Positions 24,999 to 35,327 are shown, counted from the first letter of the stretch. The stretch is 64,000 nucleotides of DNA from Ottowia flava (GCF_042680565.1 NZ_JBHUEJ010000036.1:1-64000); one strand, 5' to 3'. Numbers and translations are program-made. Notes: generated by a model not told the origin, from the letters alone.

Positions 24999-26886
24999 GC
25001 CCACCTTAATTGTAAATCATTTGACAGTGATCAAAGACGCTCGTGTGGTGCTCGAAATTCAATTCCACAAAGGGCTAAACATAATTCGAGGACACAATAG
25101 TTCCGGAAAGACCACGGCGCTAGATTTCATTGCATACACCATGGGAGCCGAAGACATTCCATGGAAAAAGGAGTCGCTTTTATGCGACTACTCCGTTCTC
25201 GACGTTTCCCTGAATGGGGAAAATGTTACTCTACGTCGAGACATCTCTGAGAAGAGGCAGCAACCACTTTACATCTACTGGGGACAGATGGCCGAGGCGC
25301 TGACTGCACCAATCGTCGAATGGGAGCAATATCCTTTTCGGCGTAGCTCAAACAAGCTCAGTTTCACTCAGATTCTTCTACAAGCACTGGGCCTCCCTGA
25401 GGCACAAGGGGATGGTGCATCAAATCTAACAATGCACCAGTTTCTTAGAGTGATCTACGCCGATCAGCCATCTCTTCATAGTCCAATTTTTAGGATCGAC
25501 TCGTTCGACAGCGCATTGACCCGAGAGACAGTTGGAAACTATCTTTCTGGCACCTACAATGAAGAGCTATATTCAGCTCAGTTATCTCGGAGAAATTTTG
25601 AGAAAGATTTGTCTCAAGCGGAATCGGAACTAAAAAGCATATTTCACGTCTTGGCAAAGTCAGATCAATATGTAGATTTGGAGCACTTTGGTCAACAGAT
25701 TCTCGACGCTCAACGTCGGCGAGCTACTCTCCTTGAAGAAGTCAGACTCTTGAAGGCGGAGCGAACAATAAAGAGTGATCAACGGCGCTCCGAAGACGAC
25801 GGCGCGACACGCGCTTCTCTCGATTCCGCAAAAAAGGAATTGGCTTCGACGATGGACACCATCGTCCGCATTGAGTTAGAGATAGCCGATTCCCGGAAAT
25901 TCATTGAAGAAGTGACCTCACGACTTAAAAGCCTTGATGAATCGCAGGACGCTCGCAGCTACTTCGGCTCGATTGTCTTCAACTTTTGCCCCTGTTGCCT
26001 CGCAGAGCTCAAAGTCGGAAATGGTGAAGTATGTGTCCTATGCAAAAACCCTATGGATGGCAACGCCGGCGAGGTTCAAATTCTTCGCATGCGCAATGAA
26101 CTGCTTTTGCAGCTAAAGGAATCCGAGGGAATAATTCAAATTCGAGAAAATGAAGTTCGAGCGCTTCGCCTCAACGCTCCCGAGCTTAAACAGACCCTTA
26201 GAATTTTAGAACAACGATACATAGAGCTTAACCAATTCTGGTCAAGTGAACTCGAGCTTTCCTTGGAAAATGCGTCGAGAGAGATTGGCTCTTTAGATCG
26301 GGAAATTACATCACTCTATGAAAATCAACGACTTGCTAGTGTCATCAAGGATCTTCAGGCTCGTCGCGATGATTTACAGCAGACCATTCATGCGCTCGAT
26401 TCGAGTATTGAGGTGCTGCTAGTTTCTCAGGAAGATCGTAAATCACAAGTTTTCTACGCGGTTGCTAGCGCATTGAGTCGACTGCTCAAGAAAGACCTCT
26501 ATCGGCAACAGGAATTCCGAACCGCAGAGCAGGTGCATTTCAGTTTTATTGACAATCAAATAATTATTGACGGGTCCGCCAAGTTCTCTGAAAGTTCTAC
26601 AGCAGTACTTCGCCATCTATTTCATCTTGCACTACTCACAGCTTCTACCGAAATCCCGACGATGCGATTTCCACGCTTCTTAATCTTGGATGGCATTGAA
26701 GATGGCGGCATGGAGCGTCCGCGAGCTTATCGGCTACAAGAAATCATCGCCGAAGAGTGTTCCACCTATGAGGTGGACTTCCAAGTCATCATTGCAACGT
26801 CCCAAATTGCGCCGTCGCTGAATGTCGAGGAATTCGTGGTCGGGCGAGCGTTCACAGAAGATCAGCGCGCGCTTGCGATTCTTTGA
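24985..26886 (+). CDS. ABC-3C SMC/Rad50-like ATPase
   Basis: A 633-residue ABC ATPase with SMC/Rad50-like layout. Walker A GHNSSGKTT is at residues 36-44. Two coiled-coil stretches (about 195-330 and 370-500) flank a zinc-hook-like pair of CxxC motifs (C335/C338 and C350/C353). A C-terminal ATPase half holds SESSTAVLRHLFHLALL (signature-like) and Walker B FLILDGIED (Asp near 569). This resembles the DUF3732-type ATPases of ABC-three-component systems, predicted to sense DNA or invader structures and license an effector. It is the last gene of the overlapping operon. GC content is clearly lower than the genome around it, consistent with horizontal acquisition; no integrase or flanking direct repeat was found. 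Confidence 0.8.
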   Translation: MTLFKPTLIVNHLTVIKDARVVLEIQFHKGLNIIRGHNSSGKTTALDFIAYTMGAEDIPWKKESLLCDYSVLDVSLNGENVTLRRDISEKRQQPLYIYWGQMAEALTAPIVEWEQYPFRRSSNKLSFTQILLQALGLPEAQGDGASNLTMHQFLRVIYADQPSLHSPIFRIDSFDSALTRETVGNYLSGTYNEELYSAQLSRRNFEKDLSQAESELKSIFHVLAKSDQYVDLEHFGQQILDAQRRRATLLEEVRLLKAERTIKSDQRRSEDDGATRASLDSAKKELASTMDTIVRIELEIADSRKFIEEVTSRLKSLDESQDARSYFGSIVFNFCPCCLAELKVGNGEVCVLCKNPMDGNAGEVQILRMRNELLLQLKESEGIIQIRENEVRALRLNAPELKQTLRILEQRYIELNQFWSSELELSLENASREIGSLDREITSLYENQRLASVIKDLQARRDDLQQTIHALDSSIEVLLVSQEDRKSQVFYAVASALSRLLKKDLYRQQEFRTAEQVHFSFIDNQIIIDGSAKFSESSTAVLRHLFHLALLTASTEIPTMRFPRFLILDGIEDGGMERPRAYRLQEIIAEECSTYEVDFQVIIATSQIAPSLNVEEFVVGRAFTEDQRALAIL

Positions 26887-27011
26887 CCCACATTGAAATA
26901 TCGCGCCACAGGGGCGCAGGGAGGTCGCCTTCAAGGCTGATTCAACGCACCAAACCTGAAGCGGTCATCGAATAGAACGGCAATACAGACTGTGCTTCTG
27001 TGATCGTCACC

Positions 27012-27049
27012 CTCACCCCACCACCCTCCCCTCACCCCACCACCCTCCC
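27012..27049. repeat. Two perfect tandem copies of a 19-bp unit
   Basis: The unit CTCACCCCACCACCCTCCC occurs at 27012-27030 and 27031-27049. The second copy contains the TGA stop of addA (27032-27034 on the minus strand), so the last residues of that protein are repeat-encoded. The 145 bp between the ABC-3C operon and addA otherwise show nothing recognisable. Confidence 0.85.
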
Positions 27050-30000
27050 CTCACCACTCAAAAACGCCACGCGCACAACCTGCCCTGGGTACAGCTGTTC
27101 CACGGCCGCGCGGTAGCGGCTGAGTTGGGCTTGCAGGGTGGCGTCGCGCTCGGGATGGGCCGCGCTTTTGTAGTCCAGCACCCACCAGGCTTCGGGTTCG
27201 TCGTCGGTGGCGCGGCGGCGGACGAGGCGGTCGATGCGCAGGCGCTCGCCTTGGTGGGTCAGTTCGACCTCGTTGAAGGCTTCCAGCACGTGGTCGGGGG
27301 ACCAGGCCCAGGCGCCGGCGCCGGTGTAGATGCGGCGGGCCAGGGCGTCGGCGCGGGCGGCCTGGTCGGCGCTGAGGGCGAAGCGGGTCAGTGCTTGCGT
27401 CAGCCTTTCGGCGCGCCAGCCACCAGGGCCGTCGGCGGCGTTTTCCAGCAACCAGTGCATGGCTTCGCCGAGGCGGGATGCGTCGGTCTTTTCGGTGACG
27501 GGCGTGGCGTCTGTCGCAACGCCATGTGCTACGTTTTCAGGAGCTGTCCGCGCAATTGGTTGTAAGGCCGGCGGCAGATCCAGCATGCAAAACCGGTTGG
27601 GCGACGACGCTGGGTCGGGCGTGGCGGCGGGGGCCGAGTCGGGCGCGTCCAACGTGTCGGCCAGGGGCTCGATGCGCTGCCACCAGCTGCTGGCGGGGAC
27701 GTGGTGCGGGGTGACGCCGGACAGCACCAGGCGCTGGCGCGCGCGGGTCATGGCGACGTACAGCGCGTTCAGCTCTTCGCGCGCCTGGGCGGCGGCTTCT
27801 TCGCCCGCCAGATCGGCGGCGCTGGGCGGCGGGGCGTTGGTGTTGGCCAGGAAGACGAACTGGGTGGGCGCGGCGGCGTCGCCGGGCCAGTCGATCAGCG
27901 CGCCGGGCTCGCCGCGGTTGGCGAGGCCCGCGGCGCTGTCGACCAGCAGCACTTCTTCGGCCTCCAGCCCCTTGGCGCCGTGCACGGTGAGCAGTTGTAC
28001 CGCTTCGGGCGCGGCGTGGCGCGGCGCCATCAAGCGTTGGCGGCGCAGCGCGCGCACCCATTGGTAGGCAGTCAAGAAGCGGCCGCCCTGCACTTGCAGC
28101 GCGGCGCCCAATAAGGCGCGCAGCTGGGCGACGGTGTGGTCGCGCTCGGCCGGCGGCGCGGCGGCGGCAAAGCGCGCCAGCGCGTCGCGGTGGCTGTAGA
28201 TGGCCTGCAGCGCGTCGTGCGGCGGCAGGCTGAGCAGCCAAGCCTGATAAATCATCAAATCGGCGTGCAGCCCTACAGCGTACTGCGCGGGCAGCTTCAC
28301 TTTTGGTAGCGCATCCAGCCAGGCGGGAGCAGCCTGGTCGGGCGCGGCGGAGCGTTCGGCCTGCACGGCCAGCGCGATCTGGGTCAGCGCGACGTCGTCC
28401 AGGCCGAACAGTGGCGACTTCAGCGCCTGTGCCAGCGCCAGGTCGTTACCGGGCGAGACCAGCGCGTCGACCAGGGCCAGCACATCTTTAACCGGCGCCA
28501 GCTCGCCCAGCACCTGCTGTTCGGGCTGTTCACACGCGATGCCAAGCTGGCGCAGCTCGGTCTGCAGCAGGCCCAGCGGCCGGCGTTTGCGCGCCAGCAC
28601 CATGATGTCTTTGGGCGCACGCCCATTGGCCACGCGCGCGGCGATCCAGCGCGCGGCCTGGCGCGCTTCCAGCATGCCGAGCTTTTCTTCCAGCGCGACG
28701 CGCGGGGTGCTGAGGCTGTCGCGCCAGGCTGGGCCTTGGTCTTCACCGCCATCGTCGCCGCCGCGCGCGGCCTTGGGCGGGCGCGGGATCAGCGGCAGCG
28801 CGTCGACCGCGCCGGTGACGGCCGACTGCGTGGTGTGGGCGCGGTAGCCGCTGAATTCGCCCGCGGTTTGCGCGGCCAGCATGACGTCGTTGACGCTGCC
28901 GAGCACGCGCGTGGCGTTGCGGTGCGTGTGGTCGCAAGCCAGGCGGTCGCCGCCCAGCGCGTGCACGACGAAGTCTTGCGCGGCCGTAAACACGCGCGGG
29001 TCGGCACGGCGGAAGCGGTAAATGCTTTGCTTGGGGTCGCCCACGATGAAGACGCTGGGCGGTGTTTGGCCGCCACCGGCGCCGACATAGCTTTCCAGCC
29101 AGGCGTGCAGCGCCTGCCATTGCAGCGGGTTGGTGTCCTGAAACTCGTCGATCAGCAGGTGGCGCACGCGCGCGTCCAGGCGCTCTTGCACCCAACCGCT
29201 GAGGAAGGGGTCGGACAGCAGGGTGAGCGCGGCGCGTTCGACGTCGCTCATGTCGACCCAGCCGCGTTCGCGCTTGAGCTGGCTGAGCGCCGCGATCATC
29301 GGCCGCGTGAGGCGCGCCATGCGCAGGTGGTGGTCGCGCGCGGTTTGCTGGTGCTCGGCTTTCAAGAGCGCCAGCAGCTCTTCCTGCGCGGCGCGCACGT
29401 CGGCGATGGCGGCCAGCTTGTCGCTGAAGCGGCGCGGCTCGCCCCCCTTGGTCAGCAGCGCGTCTTGCACGCCGGGCCAGTTTTGGTCGGCCAGTGCCTG
29501 GCGCAGCTTCGCGCCGGCTTCGGCATAGGTGCGGGCGCCGGGCGCCAGCGCGTCGGCGGCGGCCGTCAGCAGAGCGCGACCGGGCTCGCGCACCAGCAGC
29601 CAGTCGGACGGCGCGGCGACGCCGGCCAGGCGCGGGTACACCGCATCGAACGCGGGCACGGCACTGTCCACGCAACCGACTTCGTCGGCCAGCGCAAATT
29701 CGACGCGGCGGGCCAGCGCCGATTCCAGCGCGGCGTGCGTGCGGGAGCGGCCCAGCGCCTGTACCAGCGCGGCGTAGTCGGCGCGCAGGCTTTCGTCGCG
29801 CGCGACCTGGCCGAGGTAGCGGCGCCAGACTTCGGCGACGGCGTCCTGGTCGTCTTCCAGCAGCTCGTAGGCCGAGGGCAGGCCCAGGTCTTGCAGCACC
29901 TGCAAAGGCGCGCTGCGCAGCAAGGCGGCGAACCAGCTGTGGAAGGTGCGGATTTGCACCGTGCGGCCGTAAGCCAGCAGCGCTTTATACAAATTTTGTA

Positions 30001-30385
30001 GCTGCTCGCGCTTATCCGTGGCGGGCTGCAGGTCGATTCCACGCATGATCAGCTCATTGACCAGGCGCTGGTGCCACGCGGCTTCGGTTTCAGCCGGGCT
30101 GCCTTTGTCAGCGTCGGCCGGGCGCGGGCGGGCGAAGTCGCTCAGCCACTGCTGCAGGCGCTCGCGCATTTCGCCCGCCGCCTTTTTGGTGAAGGTGATG
30201 GCCAGGATCTCTTGCGGCTCGGCCCCTTCCAGCAGCGCGCGCAGGATGCGCGACACCAGCATCCAGGTCTTGCCGGCGCCGGCGCAGGCTTCCACCGCCA
30301 CGCTGCGCCGCGGGTCGCAGGCGATGGCGTAAAAGGCTTCGCGCGTGCAGGGCGCGCCGTTGTGTTCGTAGGCGGGGTTGCTCAC
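27032..30385 (-). CDS. addA: AddA-like UvrD-family helicase/nuclease
   Basis: A double-strand-break repair helicase-nuclease of 1117 residues, partner of the preceding addB-like gene. Walker A is VEACAGAGKTWMLVSRIL. Later helicase motifs include HLLIDEFQDTNPLQW (Walker B), VFIVGDPKQSIYRFRRADP and LLTVHGAKGLEAEEVLLVD. The C-terminal PD-(D/E)XK nuclease shows RLRIDRLVRR and WVLDYKSAAH. The GTG start at 30385 overlaps the addB TGA (GTGA) and has an AAAGGA ribosome-binding site. Three stretches (about residues 124-134, 692-713, 937-953) are encoded by in-frame dispersed-repeat copies in apparent surface or linker regions. Together AddAB would resect DNA ends in the RecBCD role. Confidence 0.9.
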   Translation of the reverse strand: MSNPAYEHNGAPCTREAFYAIACDPRRSVAVEACAGAGKTWMLVSRILRALLEGAEPQEILAITFTKKAAGEMRERLQQWLSDFARPRPADADKGSPAETEAAWHQRLVNELIMRGIDLQPATDKREQLQNLYKALLAYGRTVQIRTFHSWFAALLRSAPLQVLQDLGLPSAYELLEDDQDAVAEVWRRYLGQVARDESLRADYAALVQALGRSRTHAALESALARRVEFALADEVGCVDSAVPAFDAVYPRLAGVAAPSDWLLVREPGRALLTAAADALAPGARTYAEAGAKLRQALADQNWPGVQDALLTKGGEPRRFSDKLAAIADVRAAQEELLALLKAEHQQTARDHHLRMARLTRPMIAALSQLKRERGWVDMSDVERAALTLLSDPFLSGWVQERLDARVRHLLIDEFQDTNPLQWQALHAWLESYVGAGGGQTPPSVFIVGDPKQSIYRFRRADPRVFTAAQDFVVHALGGDRLACDHTHRNATRVLGSVNDVMLAAQTAGEFSGYRAHTTQSAVTGAVDALPLIPRPPKAARGGDDGGEDQGPAWRDSLSTPRVALEEKLGMLEARQAARWIAARVANGRAPKDIMVLARKRRPLGLLQTELRQLGIACEQPEQQVLGELAPVKDVLALVDALVSPGNDLALAQALKSPLFGLDDVALTQIALAVQAERSAAPDQAAPAWLDALPKVKLPAQYAVGLHADLMIYQAWLLSLPPHDALQAIYSHRDALARFAAAAPPAERDHTVAQLRALLGAALQVQGGRFLTAYQWVRALRRQRLMAPRHAAPEAVQLLTVHGAKGLEAEEVLLVDSAAGLANRGEPGALIDWPGDAAAPTQFVFLANTNAPPPSAADLAGEEAAAQAREELNALYVAMTRARQRLVLSGVTPHHVPASSWWQRIEPLADTLDAPDSAPAATPDPASSPNRFCMLDLPPALQPIARTAPENVAHGVATDATPVTEKTDASRLGEAMHWLLENAADGPGGWRAERLTQALTRFALSADQAARADALARRIYTGAGAWAWSPDHVLEAFNEVELTHQGERLRIDRLVRRRATDDEPEAWWVLDYKSAAHPERDATLQAQLSRYRAAVEQLYPGQVVRVAFLSGEGRVVG
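27527..27575 (+). repeat. Dispersed repeat, copy R8, inside addA
   Basis: A plus-orientation copy in coding DNA: GCTACGTTTTCAGGAGCTG, then TCCGCGCAATTGG and TTGTAAGGCCGGCGGC. It encodes about residues 937-953 (around LQPIARTAPENVAHG) without breaking the frame. Confidence 0.7.
28246..28310 (-). repeat. Dispersed repeat, copy R9, inside addA
   Basis: A minus-orientation copy: AAATCGGCGTGCAGCCCTAC, then TGCGCGGGCAGCTTC and TTTTGGTAGC. It encodes about residues 692-713 (LPAQYAVGLHADLMIYQ region). Confidence 0.72.
29982..30014 (+). repeat. Dispersed repeat, partial copy R10, inside addA
   Basis: A partial plus-orientation copy: GCTTTATACAAATTTTGTAG followed by CTGCTCGCGCTTA. Only the left half of the element is recognisable; it encodes about residues 124-134 (LQNLYKALL). 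Confidence 0.45.
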
Positions 30386-32916
30386 CACATGTCCTTTCGG
30401 CACAGGCCGCGGGCGTCGCACCAGTCACACACCGAGCCTTCGCCCAGAGCGGGCAGCGGCGCGCCGGCGGCGATGCGCGCCATGTCGTCGCGCATGCCGC
30501 CCAACAGCTGGTGGGCCAGGGCGGGCAGGTTCTTCAGTTCGTACAGCTTGGGCGCTTCGCGCTCGGCCAGGTTGAGGTAGGCGGCGCGCGGCGCGGCGGC
30601 GCCGGACAGCAGCGCGTAGAAGGGCAGCTGCGTGTCTTCGTTGCCGGCGGCGACGCGGTCTTTGCTGCGCTCGGCGCGCTCGGTCTTGTAGTCGATCAGC
30701 ATGGGCGCGCCGTCGGGCTGGCGGTCGACGCGGTCCAGGCGGCCGAACAGGGCCAAGCCCGCTGGCTCGGCGCGCAGTGCGGTTTCGGCGGATTCGAACG
30801 CCATGCCGGTCCGCTGGTAGTCGCTGAACCATTGCAGGTAAGCGTCGCGCAGACCCGGCCAGGCCACGCTGAAGGGCATGAATTCGCCCTCGTCCAGCCC
30901 CAAACCCAGATCGCGCATGGCCTGCGCGGCGGCGGCTTCCATCAGCGTCAGGCGGTCGGCAGCGGGGTCGGCCTGCAGCGCTTCATGAAAGTGGCGCAGC
31001 ACGGCGTGGACCCAGTTGCCCCAGTCGCGCTTGTCGATGTCGACGTCCAGCTCACCTTCGGCGCGCAAGCCGAGCTGGTGCAGTGCGAAGAAGCGGTACG
31101 GGCAGGCGCGCAGCATTTCGTAGCTGCTGGCCGACAAGGGCTTGGGCGGCAGCGCGGCGCCGCTGGGCGCTGGGCGCAGCTGGGGCGTGGCGGTCAGTGT
31201 GCGGGTCGGGCGCGGGTCGGTGCCAGGCTGCGGGGGCGTGGCGGCGGTCAGGCCCATTTGCAAGGCCTGCACCAGGGGTGAAGGCGAAAGGTGTTCGCCG
31301 CTGTCGTCGCTGGTGCGCCACAGGATGTCGACCTGCGGTACACGCAAGACGAGGCGCCAAGCGGCGGCCTGCGCATCGCGCAGCTGTTCACGCGACGGCA
31401 GATGCAAGGCGACGCGCTGCGCGGCGCTCCAGGGGCCAGGCGGCTCAGGCATGGCGGGCAGGCGCCGTTCATCCGCGCCGGGCACCACCAGTGCGGCAAA
31501 CGGCCGCCCCAGCAGCTGGCTCATCGGGAGAACAACGACCGGTGCGTTCGGCACGACCGGTGGGCGGAAGCTGGCGGCTTCGAGCGTGTCGGACGCCCAG
31601 CGCGTGAACTCCGCCAGGCCCACACGGCGCTGAGCGGCGGGCCATTGTTGCCAGGCGTTCAGCGCCGCATCACCCAAACCCAGCGCATCGATGAGGGCGG
31701 CTCCGGCGGAATCGCCCGCCAGTGCTGGCCACACGCCTGCGGCTTGCAACAGGCTGCGCACCTGCGTCAACCAGTGGCCGAGCGTCTGCCGCCCATCCAT
31801 GGGCGCACGCCAGGCTTCAACCTGCGCTACCAGGTCCTGCGAGCTCGAAGCGGTGACGCTGGCCTCCATCCAGCTGCGCACGGGCTGTCGGCGCAGTGCT
31901 TGCTCCAGACGCCGGACGGCGCCGGCATCGAATGCCGGGGCCAGTTTGAGCGCGTCGAGCACCGCGTCGGTGCTGGCCATGGGCGCGCAGGCCTGCAACA
32001 GCGCATGCAGTTGCGCGGCAGCGTGGGTGGTGGAGAGCTTCCAGCCCGTTTCGTCGCGCAACGGAACACCGCGTGCCGCCAGCAGCGCCGTAATGCGCCG
32101 GGTGAGCACGCGGTCGCCCGCGCTCAGCGCCACCGGCACCCGGCCGGCCGCGAGGTGCTGGAGCACGCAGGCGGCGGCGCGCTCGGCCTCGTCTTCACCG
32201 TCGGCGCAGGTGTGCAGTGCCACCGTGCCATTCGCCGCGCCGATCTGCGGCTGCAGAACCACGGTCTGCTCAAAATAATGCTGCGCCAAACTGGTGGTCA
32301 GCGGGTCGGCCTGCAGCCCTTCCACGATGAACAGCGCATCCAGTTCGTTCGCCACCCGCTGGGTGAACAGCACATCGGTGGCGTAGTCGGAGTTGGCCGC
32401 CCAGGCCACGGCAATGCGCCCCAGCGCCGCTTCCAGCGCCAACGGCCCATCACCCATCGGCGGCAAGGCCTGACGCGCATGGTCAGCCCAGTCCGGCCGC
32501 ATCGCCGCCGGCACGCTGGCCGCCATCTGACCGAGTTGCGAGGCCAGCTCAACCAGCGGGCCCGCCAGCAGGCCGCGCTGCGCGCCCAGGCCCGCCCCGT
32601 CCAGCAGCGAACCGGCGGCGAGCAGGTCGCGGCCACGGTCGAAGCTCAGGTCGCTCGGCCCTGGTTGAAAGGTGCCAACCCGCGAAGCCCAGTTGCGCGT
32701 GGTCTCGAAGCGCGGCACAAAGCCGCTCGCAAACTGCTCGGCCCACAGGCGCGTGGCCAGCGGCATCAACTGCGCGTAGGGCAGCAGCACCACCGTACGC
32801 GCGGGATGGGCTCCGAGTTCGCGCAGCTGGACAGCAATGTCCGTGAGCAGGCGGGTCCAGGTCGCCCGGACAGCGTTGCCGCCGGCCGGATCATCGAATT
32901 CAGCTATGTCCGTCAT
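30382..32916 (-). CDS. addB: AddB-like PD-(D/E)XK nuclease, DNA repair
   Basis: An 844-residue partner of AddA with a degenerate helicase-like N-terminal region and a C-terminal PD-(D/E)XK nuclease (GRLDRVDRQ ... MLIDYKTER). A Cys before the nuclease (YEMLRACPYRFFALHQLG) and a C-terminal cluster (SVCDWCDARGLCRKD) match the four-Cys iron-sulfur staple of AddB-type nucleases. No intact Walker A was noted, as in many betaproteobacterial AddB forms. It is transcribed before addA, with start/stop overlap, and is divergent from trxA. Confidence 0.85.
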   Translation of the reverse strand: MTDIAEFDDPAGGNAVRATWTRLLTDIAVQLRELGAHPARTVVLLPYAQLMPLATRLWAEQFASGFVPRFETTRNWASRVGTFQPGPSDLSFDRGRDLLAAGSLLDGAGLGAQRGLLAGPLVELASQLGQMAASVPAAMRPDWADHARQALPPMGDGPLALEAALGRIAVAWAANSDYATDVLFTQRVANELDALFIVEGLQADPLTTSLAQHYFEQTVVLQPQIGAANGTVALHTCADGEDEAERAAACVLQHLAAGRVPVALSAGDRVLTRRITALLAARGVPLRDETGWKLSTTHAAAQLHALLQACAPMASTDAVLDALKLAPAFDAGAVRRLEQALRRQPVRSWMEASVTASSSQDLVAQVEAWRAPMDGRQTLGHWLTQVRSLLQAAGVWPALAGDSAGAALIDALGLGDAALNAWQQWPAAQRRVGLAEFTRWASDTLEAASFRPPVVPNAPVVVLPMSQLLGRPFAALVVPGADERRLPAMPEPPGPWSAAQRVALHLPSREQLRDAQAAAWRLVLRVPQVDILWRTSDDSGEHLSPSPLVQALQMGLTAATPPQPGTDPRPTRTLTATPQLRPAPSGAALPPKPLSASSYEMLRACPYRFFALHQLGLRAEGELDVDIDKRDWGNWVHAVLRHFHEALQADPAADRLTLMEAAAAQAMRDLGLGLDEGEFMPFSVAWPGLRDAYLQWFSDYQRTGMAFESAETALRAEPAGLALFGRLDRVDRQPDGAPMLIDYKTERAERSKDRVAAGNEDTQLPFYALLSGAAAPRAAYLNLAEREAPKLYELKNLPALAHQLLGGMRDDMARIAAGAPLPALGEGSVCDWCDARGLCRKDMW

Positions 32917-33017
32917 AGCAATGCTGGCGCGGGCGCCGAGGGCTTGAACAAGGGGTTTCTGTCACAATGAAAGCACTTTATCCGGTCAACCAGACCGATC
33001 ATTCCTAGGATTTGCCC

Positions 33018-33350
33018 ATGGCCAGCGATTTGATCAAACACGTGAGCGACAGCTCGTTCGAAACCGATGTCCTGCAGTCTTCCAAGCCGGTGCTGGTGGA
33101 CTTCTGGGCCGAGTGGTGCGGCCCCTGCAAGGCGATTGCGCCGACGCTGGACGAGTTGGCCAAGACCTACGACGGCAAGCTGCAGATCGCCAAGATCAAC
33201 GTGGATGAGAACCGCAGTGTGCCGGCCAAGTTTGGGATCCGCGGCATCCCGACGCTGATGGTGTTCAAGGATGGCCAACTGGCCGCTACCAAGGTCGGCG
33301 CCATGACCAAGGCGCAACTCGCCCAATTCATCGACCAGCAACTGGCCTGA
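33018..33350 (+). CDS. trxA: Thioredoxin
   Basis: A 110-residue cytoplasmic disulfide reductase with the canonical active site FWAEWCGPCKAIAP and the cis-proline segment GIRGIPTLMVFKDG. The start at 33018 has an AGGA ribosome-binding site 7 nt upstream. It lies just before rho, an order (trxA-rho) conserved widely in proteobacteria. A hairpin with a T-run follows. Confidence 0.97.
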   Translation: MASDLIKHVSDSSFETDVLQSSKPVLVDFWAEWCGPCKAIAPTLDELAKTYDGKLQIAKINVDENRSVPAKFGIRGIPTLMVFKDGQLAATKVGAMTKAQLAQFIDQQLA

Positions 33351-33360
33351 TCTGAAAGCT

Positions 33361-33427
33361 CGCACGCTGCCGGCCATGTTCTGAGCTTGGCGGCGTGCGT
33401 CCGGCAATCATGGTGCCGGCATTTTTC
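33361..33427 (+). terminator. trxA terminator with an alternative longer hairpin
   Basis: CCGGCA (33401-33406) pairs with TGCCGG (33414-33419), followed by CATTTTT. A competing outer pair, CGCACGC (33361-33367) with GCGTGCG (33393-33399), overlaps the region. This suggests partial termination between trxA and rho. Confidence 0.6.
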
Positions 33428-33609
33428 CTGTCATAATTCCTCTCCAAGGCGAGCGCGCAGTTGAGCGCTTGCCTCGCGCCCTGGCACACAGGATGCGAGC
33501 TTCCAGACCCGCTCCGGGTCTGCCCAACTCCCCCAGATTTGATTTTCGATAGCCTGTTGATTGGCCCCTTGCGCCGATCCTCCGCTTGCACCACCGCAGG
33601 ACACCCTCC
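33428..33609 (+). other. rho leader region
   Basis: About 180 bp upstream of rho without a gene. Rho genes are commonly autoregulated through long leaders; here the leader contains C-rich, unstructured stretches compatible with rut sites (for example around 33530-33600). No short leader peptide could be supported. Confidence 0.4.
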
Positions 33610-34875
<1,266 letters not shown>

Positions 34876-34904
34876 AGCACCTCGTTCCGCTCGCAGAACT
34901 CTCG

Positions 34905-34945
34905 CTGCACCGGAATCGGCCTCCTTCGAGGCAATTTCGGTGCAG
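34905..34945 (+). terminator. Stem-loop after rho
   Basis: CTGCACCGGAAT (34905-34916) pairs with ATTTCGGTGCAG (34934-34945) over 12 bp with one G-U pair. The following sequence (ATTGCCTTGTTCC) is only weakly T-rich, so this may be a processing or attenuating hairpin. Confidence 0.5.
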
Positions 34946-34946
34946 A

Positions 34947-34976
34947 TTGCCTTGTTCCAACCAGTTCTTTTATAAT
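34947..34976 (+). promoter_or_regulatory. Sigma-70 promoter of rpmE
   Basis: TTGCCT (34947-34952), 18 bp, then a perfect TATAAT (34971-34976), about 70 bp before the rpmE start. Confidence 0.7.
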
Positions 34977-35044
34977 TGCCGGTTTCGCGGAAAGTACGCT
35001 GGATGGTCCGGCACGGCTCCCGCAGCGACCCCAAGGAATTCATC

Positions 35045-35296
35045 ATGCGTGAAGGCATTCACCCCAATTACCGCGAAGTGCTGTTCGTTGACCTGTCGAA
35101 CGGCTTCAAGTTCGTGACGCGTTCGTGCGTCAACACCAAGGAAACCGAGACCTTCGAGGGCAAGGACTATCCGCTGTACAAGCTGGATACCTCGAGCGAA
35201 TCGCACCCTTTCTACACCGGCACGCAGAAGTCGGTGGACAACATGGGTGGTCGCGTCGAGAAGTTCCGCAACCGCTACGGCAAGGTGGCCCGCTAA
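35045..35296 (+). CDS. rpmE: 50S ribosomal protein bL31 type B
   Basis: An 83-residue protein, MREGIHPNYREVLFVDLS..., with the type-B length and the KLDTSSESHPFYTGTQK block. It has one Cys (TRSCVNTKE) but not the four-Cys zinc set of type A, so it is the zinc-independent paralogue form (RpmE2). Such forms are often the only L31 in betaproteobacteria. AAGGA ribosome-binding site. It has its own promoter and terminator. Confidence 0.95.
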   Translation: MREGIHPNYREVLFVDLSNGFKFVTRSCVNTKETETFEGKDYPLYKLDTSSESHPFYTGTQKSVDNMGGRVEKFRNRYGKVAR

Positions 35297-35327
35297 AATC
35301 CAGCGGCGCCAGATTTCCCGCCTGGTC

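Noticed and set aside
23640..26886. Island as an integrated prophage or IS-borne element
   Set aside because: No integrase, transposase, terminal inverted repeats or flanking direct repeats were found. Only composition and gene content suggest acquisition.
34958..34976. TTGTTC as the -35 box of the rpmE promoter
   Set aside because: It would leave a 13-bp spacer to TATAAT; TTGCCT with 18 bp is far better.
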